From positions 9,823 to 73,822 of the forward strand of contig JBJKSX010000059.1 of NCBI GenBank assembly GCA_046703545.1: a stretch of 64,000 nt of DNA, written 5' to 3'. The first letter of the stretch is position 1, and each line of letters opens with the position of its first letter. The DNA comes from JAJZOM01 sp046703545. Its GTDB lineage: Archaea; Thermoplasmatota; Thermoplasmata; Thermoplasmatales; Thermoplasmataceae. The notes below the pieces were generated by a model. That model searched no databases. It was not told the origin of the DNA and worked only from the letters and a program-made list of their open reading frames with translations. Position numbers and translations under genes: made by a program. Shown in pieces: positions 15,772-23,824 of the stretch.

Positions 15772-16617
15772 CTATTTCTGCCTGTAAAGCCACATGAGGA
15801 TGTAACCGAAGACCAGGGAATCCCCCAGAATCTCAACTATATGGTACGGAATTATGGCGGCGGGCAATGGGGCACCTATGAGAGGGACAAGGCCGCCCAC
15901 AACAAAAAGCATCATTGAGACAGTGATGTATGAGTAGAGCTTCTCGTACCGGAATGAAGCCATGAGAGGCAGCAGGACAGCGCCATAGATCAGCCCTCTG
16001 GCGATCTCCACCGGTATCATCACGGAAAATGAAGGAATCTTCAGTCCCATTGAAGGATCATTGTAGATGGGTGTCACGAAGGGGCTCACAAGCAATCCAA
16101 ACAGGAAGTAGACTGCCAGAAATATGGGGCCCGTCAGCAGGACCCTCAGAACCCAGCCGGCCTTTGAACCCATGGAAAGCCTGGCCTTCAGGTTATCCCA
16201 GAGGTCGAATGACGGATGCGGCTGAAAATAAACAAAGGCGGTGGCAATGGCAGTGAGTATGGAGAACACAAGCGCGTATGCAAGGGAAAGTGCCATAGCT
16301 GTTGCGGTTGATGCAGCATCAGTGAAGAAGTAGCCCTCTACCAGGTTGTTCAGGAACATGATTACTAGAATCTCAATCCCAACCAGGAGAATCGCGTGGC
16401 TGAATTTCAGGTTCAGGCTGTTGGCCAGCCATATGAGGTAAGCTGAGAGCAGAACCGCAATGAGGATGTCCTCCTCTGTGGCCGTAATGGAGAAGCTGTA
16501 TTCCAGGCCCCTCACCACAACCTGTATGATGATCATTGAAAAGATGAAAATAACAATCCTTCCCCAGGGGTAAATCCCTGGCTCGGAATACCTGTTCACC
16601 GGCTGTCCATCCTCCAT
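15772..16617 (-). CDS. hypothetical polytopic membrane protein
   Basis: 281 aa, about eight hydrophobic segments, with a short polar N-terminus (MEDGQPVNRYSEPG). I do not recognise the family. The longest soluble stretch lies mid-protein (YFQPHPSFDLWDNLKARLSMGSK) and the C-terminal third contains many prolines in the membrane (PLIGAPLPAAIIPYHIVEILGD). It reads in the same direction as the DUF998 gene 109 nt downstream but A/T-rich sequence between them suggests separate promoters. ATG 16617 is the first start after the upstream stop. Confidence 0.7.
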   Translation of the reverse strand: MEDGQPVNRYSEPGIYPWGRIVIFIFSMIIIQVVVRGLEYSFSITATEEDILIAVLLSAYLIWLANSLNLKFSHAILLVGIEILVIMFLNNLVEGYFFTDAASTATAMALSLAYALVFSILTAIATAFVYFQPHPSFDLWDNLKARLSMGSKAGWVLRVLLTGPIFLAVYFLFGLLVSPFVTPIYNDPSMGLKIPSFSVMIPVEIARGLIYGAVLLPLMASFRYEKLYSYITVSMMLFVVGGLVPLIGAPLPAAIIPYHIVEILGDSLVFGYILMWLYRQK

Positions 16618-16749
16618 AAGCCACCTCAGTTGAATATTTACAAGAGGGTATATAACCTAAGACCCTAGCATTGGGAGGAAAAGTGATTTCAGCTTGTTTC
16701 TGAAACAACTTTTAATAAAATACACAGCTAAGGGGAACGGTTAACCAAG

Positions 16750-17949
16750 ATGATGAGGTCGTTCGACAGTAATCAGAAAAGGATGATTGGCGCGGTTGCG
16801 GTTATCGAAGTTCTAAGGATGTTCGGAATCTTCCTTGTTGTTCCTGTTTTCACACTTTACGGAAAACTCTTCTCCAACTCGGCACTGCTCATAGGAATTG
16901 CTTTTGGTTCCTACGGGCTTACAATGGCACTCTTTCAGGCCCCATTCGGAATACTCTCTGACAGGTTCGGGAGAAAGAACGTCATCATCCTGGGCATGAT
17001 TCCCTACATTATTGGAAACTTCATTGCCTGGCATCCAGTGAACATCTTTGGGCTCATCATCGGAAGGCTGATCGCAGGTTCAGGCGCAGTCACCTCCTCG
17101 GGCATGGCAATGGTCCAGGAAAGCGTGCCCCCTGAAAGGAGAAACCTTGCAATGGCACTGCTGGGCATTCCCATCGGTTTTGCATTCATGGTTGGAATAG
17201 TACTTGGCCCCATCATATCTGGGAGGCTGGGCGCAGACACACTTTTCCTGATCTCAGCGCTTCTTGGATTAATATCCATCATACCCATGACCACAATCAG
17301 GTACCAAAAGCCCCAGTTCAAGGCAGAGGAAAGGAAGAAAGCGGGGAAGATAGAATTCAAGGCCGTGCTGGTTGGTGTCGTTGGGTTCCTGATGTCCCTT
17401 TACATGATCGTGTTCTTCTATTACCTGCCCCTCTACGGAACCAAGGCCTATGGGTCACATGGCTATGAGCTGCTTCTGCTGTGGCCTGTAGTGATAGGCG
17501 GGATCATAGCAGTAGCGTCCTCAGGCTTCGCTGACAGGGGAAAGACAACACTGTTCTCAATTATCGCCCTTGTGCTCATGCTTGTAAGCACACCCTTTGT
17601 ATTCCTGGAGCCAGTTGCCACTGGGAACAGGGACTGGTTTTTCATTGGCACCATCTTATTCTTCGCGGGATTCTCGATTTATGAGATTGTGTTCACGCCG
17701 CTTGTTTCAAAGCTGTCGAAGAAGGAAAGTTATGGCGCAAACATCGGGATCTACAACACCATGCAATTCCTGGGCCAGTTCGTGGGAGGAGTTACGGGTG
17801 GTGTTCTCGTCACCCTGACGCTTGACTATAGCTCCATGCTCAGGACTTCCCTCACACTGGCTGTGCTCGTGCTCATCTCCCTAGGATTCCTGTACATCCC
17901 CACAAAATTCAGGGAGATCAGGAAACAGTCAGCTTCGTCGGAAGACTAG
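16750..17949 (+). CDS. major facilitator superfamily transporter
   Basis: 399 aa, 12 membrane segments. The loop between segments 2 and 3 reads GILSDRFGRKNVI, the MFS signature, and a central polar loop (RYQKPQFKAEERKKAGK) separates the halves. Overall resemblance is to drug/H+ antiporters of the 12-span type (YajR/Bcr-like); substrate unknown. Two ATGs (16750, 16753) follow AAGGGG; a TATA-like TTTTAATAAAA lies at about 16709-16719. Its stop lies with the convergent pantothenate kinase stop inside one hairpin. Confidence 0.85.
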   Translation: MMRSFDSNQKRMIGAVAVIEVLRMFGIFLVVPVFTLYGKLFSNSALLIGIAFGSYGLTMALFQAPFGILSDRFGRKNVIILGMIPYIIGNFIAWHPVNIFGLIIGRLIAGSGAVTSSGMAMVQESVPPERRNLAMALLGIPIGFAFMVGIVLGPIISGRLGADTLFLISALLGLISIIPMTTIRYQKPQFKAEERKKAGKIEFKAVLVGVVGFLMSLYMIVFFYYLPLYGTKAYGSHGYELLLLWPVVIGGIIAVASSGFADRGKTTLFSIIALVLMLVSTPFVFLEPVATGNRDWFFIGTILFFAGFSIYEIVFTPLVSKLSKKESYGANIGIYNTMQFLGQFVGGVTGGVLVTLTLDYSSMLRTSLTLAVLVLISLGFLYIPTKFREIRKQSASSED

Positions 17950-17956
17950 ATCTTCC
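17940..17956. terminator. hairpin with both convergent stop codons in the loop
   Basis: GGAAGA-CTAGA-TCTTCC, a perfect 6-bp stem. The 5-nt loop CTAGA holds the MFS stop TAG (17947-17949) and the reverse complement of the pantothenate kinase stop (17946-17948). No U-run follows, so function is inferred from position and from the recurrence of this layout in the window. Confidence 0.5.
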
Positions 17957-18905
17957 TCATGTAGACTTCCTTCACGGAATGGTCACTTTCCTTGTTCAGA
18001 ATCAGGTGCGCATGAAACTTGGAAGGCTCTATGTTCTGCAGAAGATTGGGGCCATTTATCTCATCCCAGATGTCGCCGGCTGTCCTGACCGCATCTTCTA
18101 CGCTCAGGTCCCCAAAATTCCTGAAGAATGACCTGTCATCCCTGAAGGCCGTCTCCCTGAAGATAAGGAACCTGTCGATGTACCATTTCTTTATGTCCTT
18201 CTCAAGCGCATCCACATATATTGAAAAATCAAAAAAGTCTGAGACAAGCAGTTCACTTGCTGGAGGCGCAGTGTCAGTCCTCCTGGTCTGGAGGACATTG
18301 AGGCCTTCGAGTATGAGGACATCCGGGTTCTGGACCGTCTGGAACTTCCCTGGAACAATATCGTAGATGAGGTGGGAGTAAAGGGGGATGTCAATCTTAT
18401 CCTTGCCTGACTTGAGTTCATACAGGAACTTGATGAGGGCCTTAAGGTCGTAGCTTTCTGGGAACCCTTTCCTGTTCATCAGGCCACGTTCCTCCAGGAC
18501 CTTGTTGGGATGCAGGAAACCATCTGTTGCTATGAGTTCCACCTTGGGGTTTTCAGGCCATCTTGATATGAGTGTCTCCAGGACCCTTGCGGTTGTGCTC
18601 TTGCCAACAGCAACGCTGCCGGCTATTCCTATCACGTATGGCACCTTGCGGCCGTTGGAGCCCAGGAATGTGCGCCTGGCATCATAGAGTCCCTTTGATG
18701 CTGAATAGTACAGGTTGAGAAGCCTGGAAAGCGGAAGGTAAACCTCTTCGATCTCGCTGATGGATATCCGTTCATTGATACCACGGATTGTGGCAAGGTC
18801 CTCTTCGTTGATTGTCATGGGTGTTGTATCCCTGAGCTTGCTCCATTCAGGTCGGGTGAATGATATGAATGGGGATACGGAACTGTCGTTTAGTGCTTTC
18901 AGCAA
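17946..18905 (-). CDS. coaA: pantothenate kinase, bacterial type I (CoaA)
   Basis: 319 aa P-loop kinase that phosphorylates pantothenate, the first step of bacterial CoA synthesis. It follows E. coli CoaA closely from end to end as I recall that sequence: EIYLPLSRLLN-like block, GIAGSVAVGKSTTARVL (Walker A), SRWPENPKVELIATDGFLHPN, RGLMNRKGFPESYD, YSHLIYDIVP, ILEGLNVLQ and the C-terminal HLILNKESDHSV. Most archaea instead use pantoate kinase and phosphopantothenate synthetase, so lateral gain from a bacterium is likely. The TTG start at 18905 keeps the N-terminal segment that matches bacterial CoaA; the next ATG is 29 codons inside. Confidence 0.92.
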   Translation of the reverse strand: MLKALNDSSVSPFISFTRPEWSKLRDTTPMTINEEDLATIRGINERISISEIEEVYLPLSRLLNLYYSASKGLYDARRTFLGSNGRKVPYVIGIAGSVAVGKSTTARVLETLISRWPENPKVELIATDGFLHPNKVLEERGLMNRKGFPESYDLKALIKFLYELKSGKDKIDIPLYSHLIYDIVPGKFQTVQNPDVLILEGLNVLQTRRTDTAPPASELLVSDFFDFSIYVDALEKDIKKWYIDRFLIFRETAFRDDRSFFRNFGDLSVEDAVRTAGDIWDEINGPNLLQNIEPSKFHAHLILNKESDHSVKEVYMRKI

Positions 18906-19041
18906 TGCCTATCACTTAATACCTGCACTGGATCTTTGAATATTCCAGCACCTCTTTCTATGTCGGCAATTATTATAACTCTTTTTCCGGTTTCAGCCAA
19001 AAACACTATCATGCTTATCTACAAGAGAGGCATTTTTCATC

Positions 19042-19221
19042 ATGCACAGGGTCTGTCCGCAGTGCCATTCGGACCGGATGATAGTTGATTTATTCCTCAT
19101 AACCGGGAAATACACCTGCGTGGACTGTGGTTATGAGGGGGCTTTCATCTTCACCATGGATGATGAAAATTACCAGAGACTCCTGGATGAGGACGCCGAA
19201 AAGAGCGGAAATTCAGAATAA
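19042..19221 (+). CDS. small zinc-ribbon protein
   Basis: 59 aa, too short for most gene finders. Sequence begins MHRVCPQCHSD and continues with CVDCGYEG, giving two CxxC knuckles 17 residues apart (C5, C8, C26, C29), a classic zinc ribbon, then an acidic C-terminal tail. Similar stand-alone ribbons are common in archaea; no specific role can be given. It lies alone between the divergent coaA gene and the convergent GYD protein, and a hairpin follows it at 19243-19274. Confidence 0.75.
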   Translation: MHRVCPQCHSDRMIVDLFLITGKYTCVDCGYEGAFIFTMDDENYQRLLDEDAEKSGNSE

Positions 19222-19242
19222 AACTGCATAAGTAAAAATACA

Positions 19243-19274
19243 CCTGTTCTTGGGGACGCCTCCCCTCAAACAGG
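19243..19274. terminator. interrupted hairpin between convergent genes
   Basis: CCTGTT...GGGGA-CGCC-TCCCC...AACAGG: six outer and five inner base pairs separated by a 3x3 internal loop, with a 4-nt loop. It sits 21 nt after the zinc-ribbon stop and 25 nt from the GYD gene stop, so it can serve as a structured 3' end for both. No U-run. Confidence 0.45.
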
Positions 19275-19299
19275 TCTTGGTCCACCTGTGGGAACGGGA

Positions 19300-19590
19300 T
19301 CACATGTTGGAGGTTGCCTTCTTCATCTCATCTGCTGTGAAGGCCTTGAGTGTCTCCAGCCTTACATCGCCTGTCTGACCTGCCCTCACTGAGAATTTCA
19401 TAGCCGCATCGTCATCCGGGAGATCCACTATCTCAATTGCATCATACCTTCCCAGTGTCATGTACATCCCCTTGTGCGTTCCGCCCAACTTTTTGAGGTA
19501 ATCCATGACCTCCTCCCTGGTCTTCAGTGTCTTGCTTATGTCCTCCTTCCCTTTTTCTGTTATTTTCACCAACAATACATAGTGCCCCAT
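19300..19590 (-). CDS. GYD domain protein
   Basis: 96 aa small alpha/beta protein of the GYD superfamily (dimeric alpha-beta barrel fold related to YCII/Dabb-type domains). Typical features are the first strand HYVLLVKITEKG, the helix with VMDYLKKLGG, the family motif MTLGRYDAIEIVDLPDDDAAMKF and a final strand VRLETLKAF. Function unknown in all members. Start chosen at ATG 19590 (MGHYVLL), which begins at the first strand; the longer frame upstream adds an unrelated stretch. Confidence 0.82.
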   Translation of the reverse strand: MGHYVLLVKITEKGKEDISKTLKTREEVMDYLKKLGGTHKGMYMTLGRYDAIEIVDLPDDDAAMKFSVRAGQTGDVRLETLKAFTADEMKKATSNM

Positions 19591-19733
19591 ATTCAAACTA
19601 CAGATGTGCACGATAAATACATTTCCATGGTCCCGAAATTGCACCCAGAGAGGCATTGGATAAGCTTTTCAATTTTAGCCATCAAGTTAATACAGCCAGA
19701 CTGGTTTTTTAAGTGAGCTGGGTCGTGGAAGTT

Positions 19734-20471
19734 ATGGAGGAGCGTGTGGTCGAACTCGAAAAAAATTGCATTGAGATTGCGGATGTGGCCAAGAGATTTG
19801 GGGCAACTGAAGCTTTGAAAGGCCTTTCCATGAGTGTGAGATGCGGAGAAAGGGTGTCACTTCTCGGCCCGAACGGGGCGGGAAAGTCCACGACCCTGAA
19901 GATCATAGCGGGCCTGCTGAAGCAGGACACTGGGGAAGTTTTACTCAGGGGGCACACGCCGAACAGCATCGACGCAAAGAGACTCATAGGGTACCTGCCG
20001 GAAGACCCAAGCCCATACATCTCATTGTCTGTCCAGGAAAACCTGGAGTATATAGGCAGTATCCGGGGCACCAGGAACCTTTCTGACCGGATTGAATATC
20101 TGATGAACCTGCTGGACATTGGCAAATACAGGAAATTCAAGCCCAGTGCGCTTTCGAGGGGGAATCGCCAGAAGCTGGCCCTTGCACTGTCTCTCATCCA
20201 TGAGCCCAAGATCATGATAATGGATGAGCCGCTGAACTACCTGGACATCCCATCCCAGGAAAGAGTTATAGCCATGCTGAAGGAACTTGATGCGACCTTC
20301 CTGGTGTCAACCCACATAATGTCCATAGCTGAACGGCTCACAGACCACGTGATCATGATTACCAGCGGACACCGCATCTGGAACGGCACCATTGAGGAAT
20401 TGAGGGAGAAGGGCAGCAGGCAGGAGCCCATCGAGTCAATAGTGTCGAGGCTGATGTCAGATGCGCCGTAG
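19734..20471 (+). CDS. ABC-2 type transporter ATP-binding protein
   Basis: 245 aa. Walker A GPNGAGKST, Q-loop region YLPEDPSPY, signature ALSRGNRQK, Walker B IMIMDEPLNYLD and STHIMSIAE are present. The degenerate signature (SRGNRQK in place of SGGQxQ) is common in the ABC-2 export subfamily. ATG 19734 lies 23-31 nt below TTTTTTAAG, supporting a leaderless start; the frame also has an upstream GTG (19713) inside that box. Overlaps its permease gene by 11 nt, so the two are translationally coupled and form an exporter of unknown substrate. Confidence 0.88.
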   Translation: MEERVVELEKNCIEIADVAKRFGATEALKGLSMSVRCGERVSLLGPNGAGKSTTLKIIAGLLKQDTGEVLLRGHTPNSIDAKRLIGYLPEDPSPYISLSVQENLEYIGSIRGTRNLSDRIEYLMNLLDIGKYRKFKPSALSRGNRQKLALALSLIHEPKIMIMDEPLNYLDIPSQERVIAMLKELDATFLVSTHIMSIAERLTDHVIMITSGHRIWNGTIEELREKGSRQEPIESIVSRLMSDAP

Positions 20472-21879
20472 CCTGCAGATGCTCCTGATAAGGACCAGAT
20501 TCACATGGTACTATCTCCTCATTCTTGGGATGATTGCGGCATATTCCCTTTATGCAATCCCCTACCAGCTCTCAACCCAGATTTACTCTTTCGGAACACT
20601 TTATTTCACCGGCATTGTCGGAGTCTACTCAATTGTGTCTGCATACATGGGAGGAATAACGGTATCAAAATCAGATCAGGAATTCCTGCTTGTTTCACCG
20701 ATACCCAGAAAGGACCTGATAACGGGGTTCCTGCTGGTTCAGGCCCTTGGGGCGGGCCTACTCCTGATTGCCGTGAGCATCTTTGCACTGACATTCCTGG
20801 ACTATTCGCCTCTTGAGTTCGTATTTGCAGCCCTTAACCTTGCAGTTCTGGATGTGTTCCTCATGACCGTGGGCATCGCTTCATTCCAGTTCGCCCGAAA
20901 ATGGCGGATCCTGATTGGTGCAGGAATTGCGGCATGGGTCCTGTCATTCTTCCTCAATTTCCCCCTTGCGCCACAGAACTTCATGATAGGGGCGCCTTAC
21001 TATCCGCTCCTGCTCAGCACGCCCATAGCAGCACTGTCACTTTTTGGGGCAATCAGGTCACTCTCACACGACGACCTTCCAATCCGCGTCTCATCTTCAA
21101 AAGAATCCAAGACCACATACAGATCCACTGTGAGCTACCTCAGGTACTCTCCCAGAAGGGCGGTTTTCATGAACGGGCTGACCAATCTCTCCTACAGCAC
21201 AAACTCACTCCAGGCAGGAGGTATCAGGACAAGAACCACCAAGATAAGCATACGCACTTACTACATCATCATAGTGATCATTGCCGTTGCTTATGCGTCA
21301 CTTGCCTACCTCCTGATCCCATATGGGATACAGGACGTGGGGTTCAATCTCGTGGTGCTATTTGGTGCACTTTACGCAGGAGTGATCCCCCAGTTCATGT
21401 TCAACTCCGGCGTGATCACCTATGAGAGGGCCTGGCTTTCATTCACCTCCATGGAGCCATGGAGGTACATTTCAATCATAATAGGCTCAAAGGTTTTCCA
21501 GTCTATGCTGACCAGCATTCCCTTCATAGTGGTAAGCCTGGTTGACTATATGTTGGGCGTCCTGAACACAATTGAGTCCATTCTTGTATTCCTGGTGCTC
21601 GATCCGCTTCTCATAGGCCTCTACCTCTTCATCAACTTCTCTGTCAGCAGTTACCAGGTTACGGATGAGGGGTACATCAGCGCACGGATGGGTGCATCTC
21701 AGTTCATCCCTGCCCTGCCGCTGATCCTGTTCACCATGGTGGTGATGATTGCAATCCTTGTTCCCATACTCATAGTATTCACCTCTCTGGCAAGCGGACT
21801 CATTCTGCTGTATGCAGTGACCAGGAGGAACTACTGGGAGAGAAGGCTCTACAGGCTCGTGGAGAAAGGATATACCTAG
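20461..21879 (+). CDS. ABC-2 type transporter permease
   Basis: 472 aa with about 12 hydrophobic segments in two sets of six separated by a hydrophilic loop (about 205-255: DDLPIRVSSSKESK...GGIRTRTTKISIR). Repeats such as GGITVSKSDQEFLLVSPIPRKDL, where a charged cytoplasmic segment precedes a membrane span, are typical of ABC-2 permeases that resemble natA/B-like and CcmB-like exporters. Larger than a single ABC-2 domain, so it probably supplies both halves. Overlaps the ATPase gene by 11 nt. Confidence 0.78.
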   Translation: MRRSLQMLLIRTRFTWYYLLILGMIAAYSLYAIPYQLSTQIYSFGTLYFTGIVGVYSIVSAYMGGITVSKSDQEFLLVSPIPRKDLITGFLLVQALGAGLLLIAVSIFALTFLDYSPLEFVFAALNLAVLDVFLMTVGIASFQFARKWRILIGAGIAAWVLSFFLNFPLAPQNFMIGAPYYPLLLSTPIAALSLFGAIRSLSHDDLPIRVSSSKESKTTYRSTVSYLRYSPRRAVFMNGLTNLSYSTNSLQAGGIRTRTTKISIRTYYIIIVIIAVAYASLAYLLIPYGIQDVGFNLVVLFGALYAGVIPQFMFNSGVITYERAWLSFTSMEPWRYISIIIGSKVFQSMLTSIPFIVVSLVDYMLGVLNTIESILVFLVLDPLLIGLYLFINFSVSSYQVTDEGYISARMGASQFIPALPLILFTMVVMIAILVPILIVFTSLASGLILLYAVTRRNYWERRLYRLVEKGYT

Positions 21880-21956
21880 TTTGCGGAGAGTTTTGCCCAG
21901 AGGGTTTTCAAAATCTTTTCTCTTTTATCCGGAGGGAAGAAATAGACTGATTCTTC

Positions 21957-22211
21957 TTAGTTCCTCCAGCTCCGGGCCATACCATTCTTTACGATGATCA
22001 TGGTTCTGGAGTGCGTTTCTTCCTCCCCTCGCCTAGAATAATCAAACTCCACTTCACATATAAGCCTCAAAAATGGTTCGCACGCCAGGTACAGTCTCGG
22101 GAAGGGCCTCGGGATATTGGGAAATGCCCTGATTTTTTGGATGCTGCCGTTCAGGCAAAACCTTCGTGATATCCTTTGGTTACCAGCTTTTTCTGGGAAA
22201 ACTGGTGCCAT
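21957..22211 (-). CDS. doubtful hypothetical protein or gene remnant
   Basis: An 84-codon frame starting MAPVFPEKAGN and ending ARSWRN. Its composition (many Arg, Cys, Pro and Phe) differs from neighbouring genes and it has neither a Shine-Dalgarno site nor an obvious TATA box. The stretch PRLYLACEPFLRLICEVEFDYS could be a beta-rich protein segment, and the frame continues open upstream of the ATG, so it could be a decayed remnant. Not recognised; equally it may be chance. Confidence 0.25.
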   Translation of the reverse strand: MAPVFPEKAGNQRISRRFCLNGSIQKIRAFPNIPRPFPRLYLACEPFLRLICEVEFDYSRRGEEETHSRTMIIVKNGMARSWRN

Positions 22212-22281
22212 AGGGCATGAGCGGGTTGCCAGTCTATGGGAGAGGTCGTAAAACAGCTATTTTGCCGGCGCATACCGAGAT

Positions 22282-22295
22282 TTAGGGTATCCTAA
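22282..22295. promoter_or_regulatory. operator-like palindrome upstream of cupredoxin gene
   Basis: TTAGG-GTAT-CCTAA, 5-bp arms with a 4-nt centre, located about 20 nt upstream of the TATA box (22311-22322). Position fits a regulator or TFB-stimulating site; no binding protein is known. Confidence 0.3.
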
Positions 22296-22310
22296 TTTAT
22301 TAGCTCATAG

Positions 22311-22322
22311 TTTTAAATAAAA
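22311..22322 (+). promoter_or_regulatory. TATA box of the respiratory cluster
   Basis: TTTTAAATAAAA centred 26 nt upstream of the cupredoxin ATG (22342) with no Shine-Dalgarno site, i.e. leaderless spacing. Likely promoter for the cupredoxin and, by read-through, the Rieske and cytochrome b genes. Confidence 0.6.
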
Positions 22323-22341
22323 ATTGCTTTTTTGCCTAGCC

Positions 22342-23013
22342 ATGCAAGAGAAGGTATTCTATGCATTAGTTGTAGCCATAGTACTGATAGGAGGAATTGG
22401 CGTAGGTGTAGCTTATTATCACGCACCAGCCGTACAGCCTCAGAACACATCCACGGCACAGACCCCATATCACCTGACACTGGTTATAACCACGAACAAC
22501 TTCTTCAATTCGACCACAGACCAGCCAGCATTTTACGTACTTGAGAACGGAACACTGCACTCATCAGCCACGATAAACCTGCCAGTTAACAGGCTCATAA
22601 ACCTGACAATCATAAACTATGATGACGGTGGAGCGGCCCCGCTTGGGAACCCAGGCAGCCCGGACAACAGCTACTACAATGTAACTGGAACAGTTGGAGA
22701 TGTGATGCACGTGGTGAATAACACCAATGTGAATTCTACGGCCACAAGCTCAGGAATAAACATCATTGGCGGAGATGTGGTCAACCACGTAGCCCAGGGA
22801 AATGCAGCCCACACATTCACCATACTGAATGGAAGCTCAACTCTGGTAAACCTGCCAGTGCCGCCATCATCCGTTGTCAGCGCACAGCTGGAACTCACGC
22901 ATTCAGCGACATACACATGGCAGTGCGAAGCACCATGTGGCTCTGGCGTTGACGGTTGGGGACAGGCTATGGTAACTGCCGGTTGGATGACCGGATCTGT
23001 TGTCGTATCATAA
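22342..23013 (+). CDS. membrane-anchored cupredoxin (degenerate CuA-like copper protein)
   Basis: 223 aa. An N-terminal signal-anchor (residues 6-24, VFYALVVAIVLIGGIGVGV) is followed by a Thr/Asn/Ser-rich beta domain with many N-x-S/T sites, suiting an extracytoplasmic copper protein of an acidophile. Candidate ligands are the His of AAHTFTI and, about 40 residues later, a CEAPCGSG loop with a distal Met (GQAM). This resembles the CuA loop of cytochrome oxidase subunit II, but the His normally found four residues after the second Cys is missing and about four residues are inserted. It may be an electron carrier like sulfocyanin, working with the Rieske-cytochrome b proteins downstream. Confidence 0.78.
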   Translation: MQEKVFYALVVAIVLIGGIGVGVAYYHAPAVQPQNTSTAQTPYHLTLVITTNNFFNSTTDQPAFYVLENGTLHSSATINLPVNRLINLTIINYDDGGAAPLGNPGSPDNSYYNVTGTVGDVMHVVNNTNVNSTATSSGINIIGGDVVNHVAQGNAAHTFTILNGSSTLVNLPVPPSSVVSAQLELTHSATYTWQCEAPCGSGVDGWGQAMVTAGWMTGSVVVS

Positions 23014-23049
23014 TCCCCAATTCTTTTTTCACAAAAGAGAGGTAGAATT

Positions 23050-23811
23050 ATGAGCGATAAAGATGAAATGTTAGATGAGGACATACCCCAGGACCCTTCG
23101 AAACGGAACTTCCTGAAACTCATGTCGGTCCTTGCTGTTGGTGCAGCAGTTGTTGGTTCCGCAAGAGGCGTTCTTCAGAGCATGATTCCCCAGAGTTCGG
23201 GTGTTACTTCATTCCCAACACTGCTCCTGGTGGATTCTCAGAACAATCCCATCAAGACGTCTTCTCTCCAGGTAAACAGCCCCGATGTGGTTGTGTTTGA
23301 CTACCCCCTGCAGGGCGACCCCACATTTCTGCTGAGACTGGGCGACAGCAGCAACAATGATGTGCCAGTGAAATCGGTCACTGTACCGGTTCCAGAGACG
23401 GGCAAGACCTTTCAGTCGCCACCAGGCGTTGGGCCGTACAGTTCAGTTGTTGCTGCAAATGCAATATGTGAACATCTGGGATGTGTGCCGCCCATGATAC
23501 ACTTCTATCCTCCCGGAACCACGATTCCTGGAAAGCCCGACTATTCGGGATCGAAGAATACTGGATTGATCCACTGCAATTGCCACGGCAGCACATATGA
23601 TCCACAGAACGGGTTTGGCATTGTCACCACACCCACCAAGAAGCCATTGCCAAATGTCAAGCTCACTTATGACAGCTCGTCAGACTCATATTCTGTCGTG
23701 AGCATGGTTGGCCCCACCATATTCGGGAAATCCAGCGACCTTACCGGAGGGCAGCCACTGCCTTCAGCCACGCAGACTGTGGTTCAGAACCAGGGGACAC
23801 CCACCAGTTAG
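23050..23811 (+). CDS. Rieske iron-sulfur protein
   Basis: 253 aa. A short cytoplasmic N-terminus with KRNFLKLMSVLAVGAAVVGSA looks like a Tat-like signal-anchor (single Arg next to Lys), followed by an exported [2Fe-2S] domain. Cluster motifs are CEHLGC (C-x-H-x-x-C) and CNCHGS, with the usual disulfide Cys in both boxes; an extended insert (HFYPPGTTIPGKPDYSG) separates them, as in SoxL/SoxF-type archaeal proteins. A Ser/Thr/Gln-rich tail ends the protein. GAGAGGTAG before the ATG gives a Shine-Dalgarno site. Transfers electrons from quinol with cytochrome b to a periplasmic copper acceptor. Confidence 0.95.
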   Translation: MSDKDEMLDEDIPQDPSKRNFLKLMSVLAVGAAVVGSARGVLQSMIPQSSGVTSFPTLLLVDSQNNPIKTSSLQVNSPDVVVFDYPLQGDPTFLLRLGDSSNNDVPVKSVTVPVPETGKTFQSPPGVGPYSSVVAANAICEHLGCVPPMIHFYPPGTTIPGKPDYSGSKNTGLIHCNCHGSTYDPQNGFGIVTTPTKKPLPNVKLTYDSSSDSYSVVSMVGPTIFGKSSDLTGGQPLPSATQTVVQNQGTPTS

Positions 23812-23824
23812 GTGATAAATGATG

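Larger units (their letters stand above)
21880..22341. other. 462-nt gap with one doubtful minus-strand frame and an operator-like palindrome
   Basis: The first 80 nt after the permease contain T-rich stretches (AATCTTTTCTCTTTTATCC) that could terminate the exporter transcript. A doubtful 84-codon minus-strand frame (21957-22211) fills the middle. Near the cupredoxin gene there is a short palindrome TTAGG-GTAT-CCTAA (22282-22295) and a TATA box (22311-22322). I see no RNA gene here. Confidence 0.6.
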
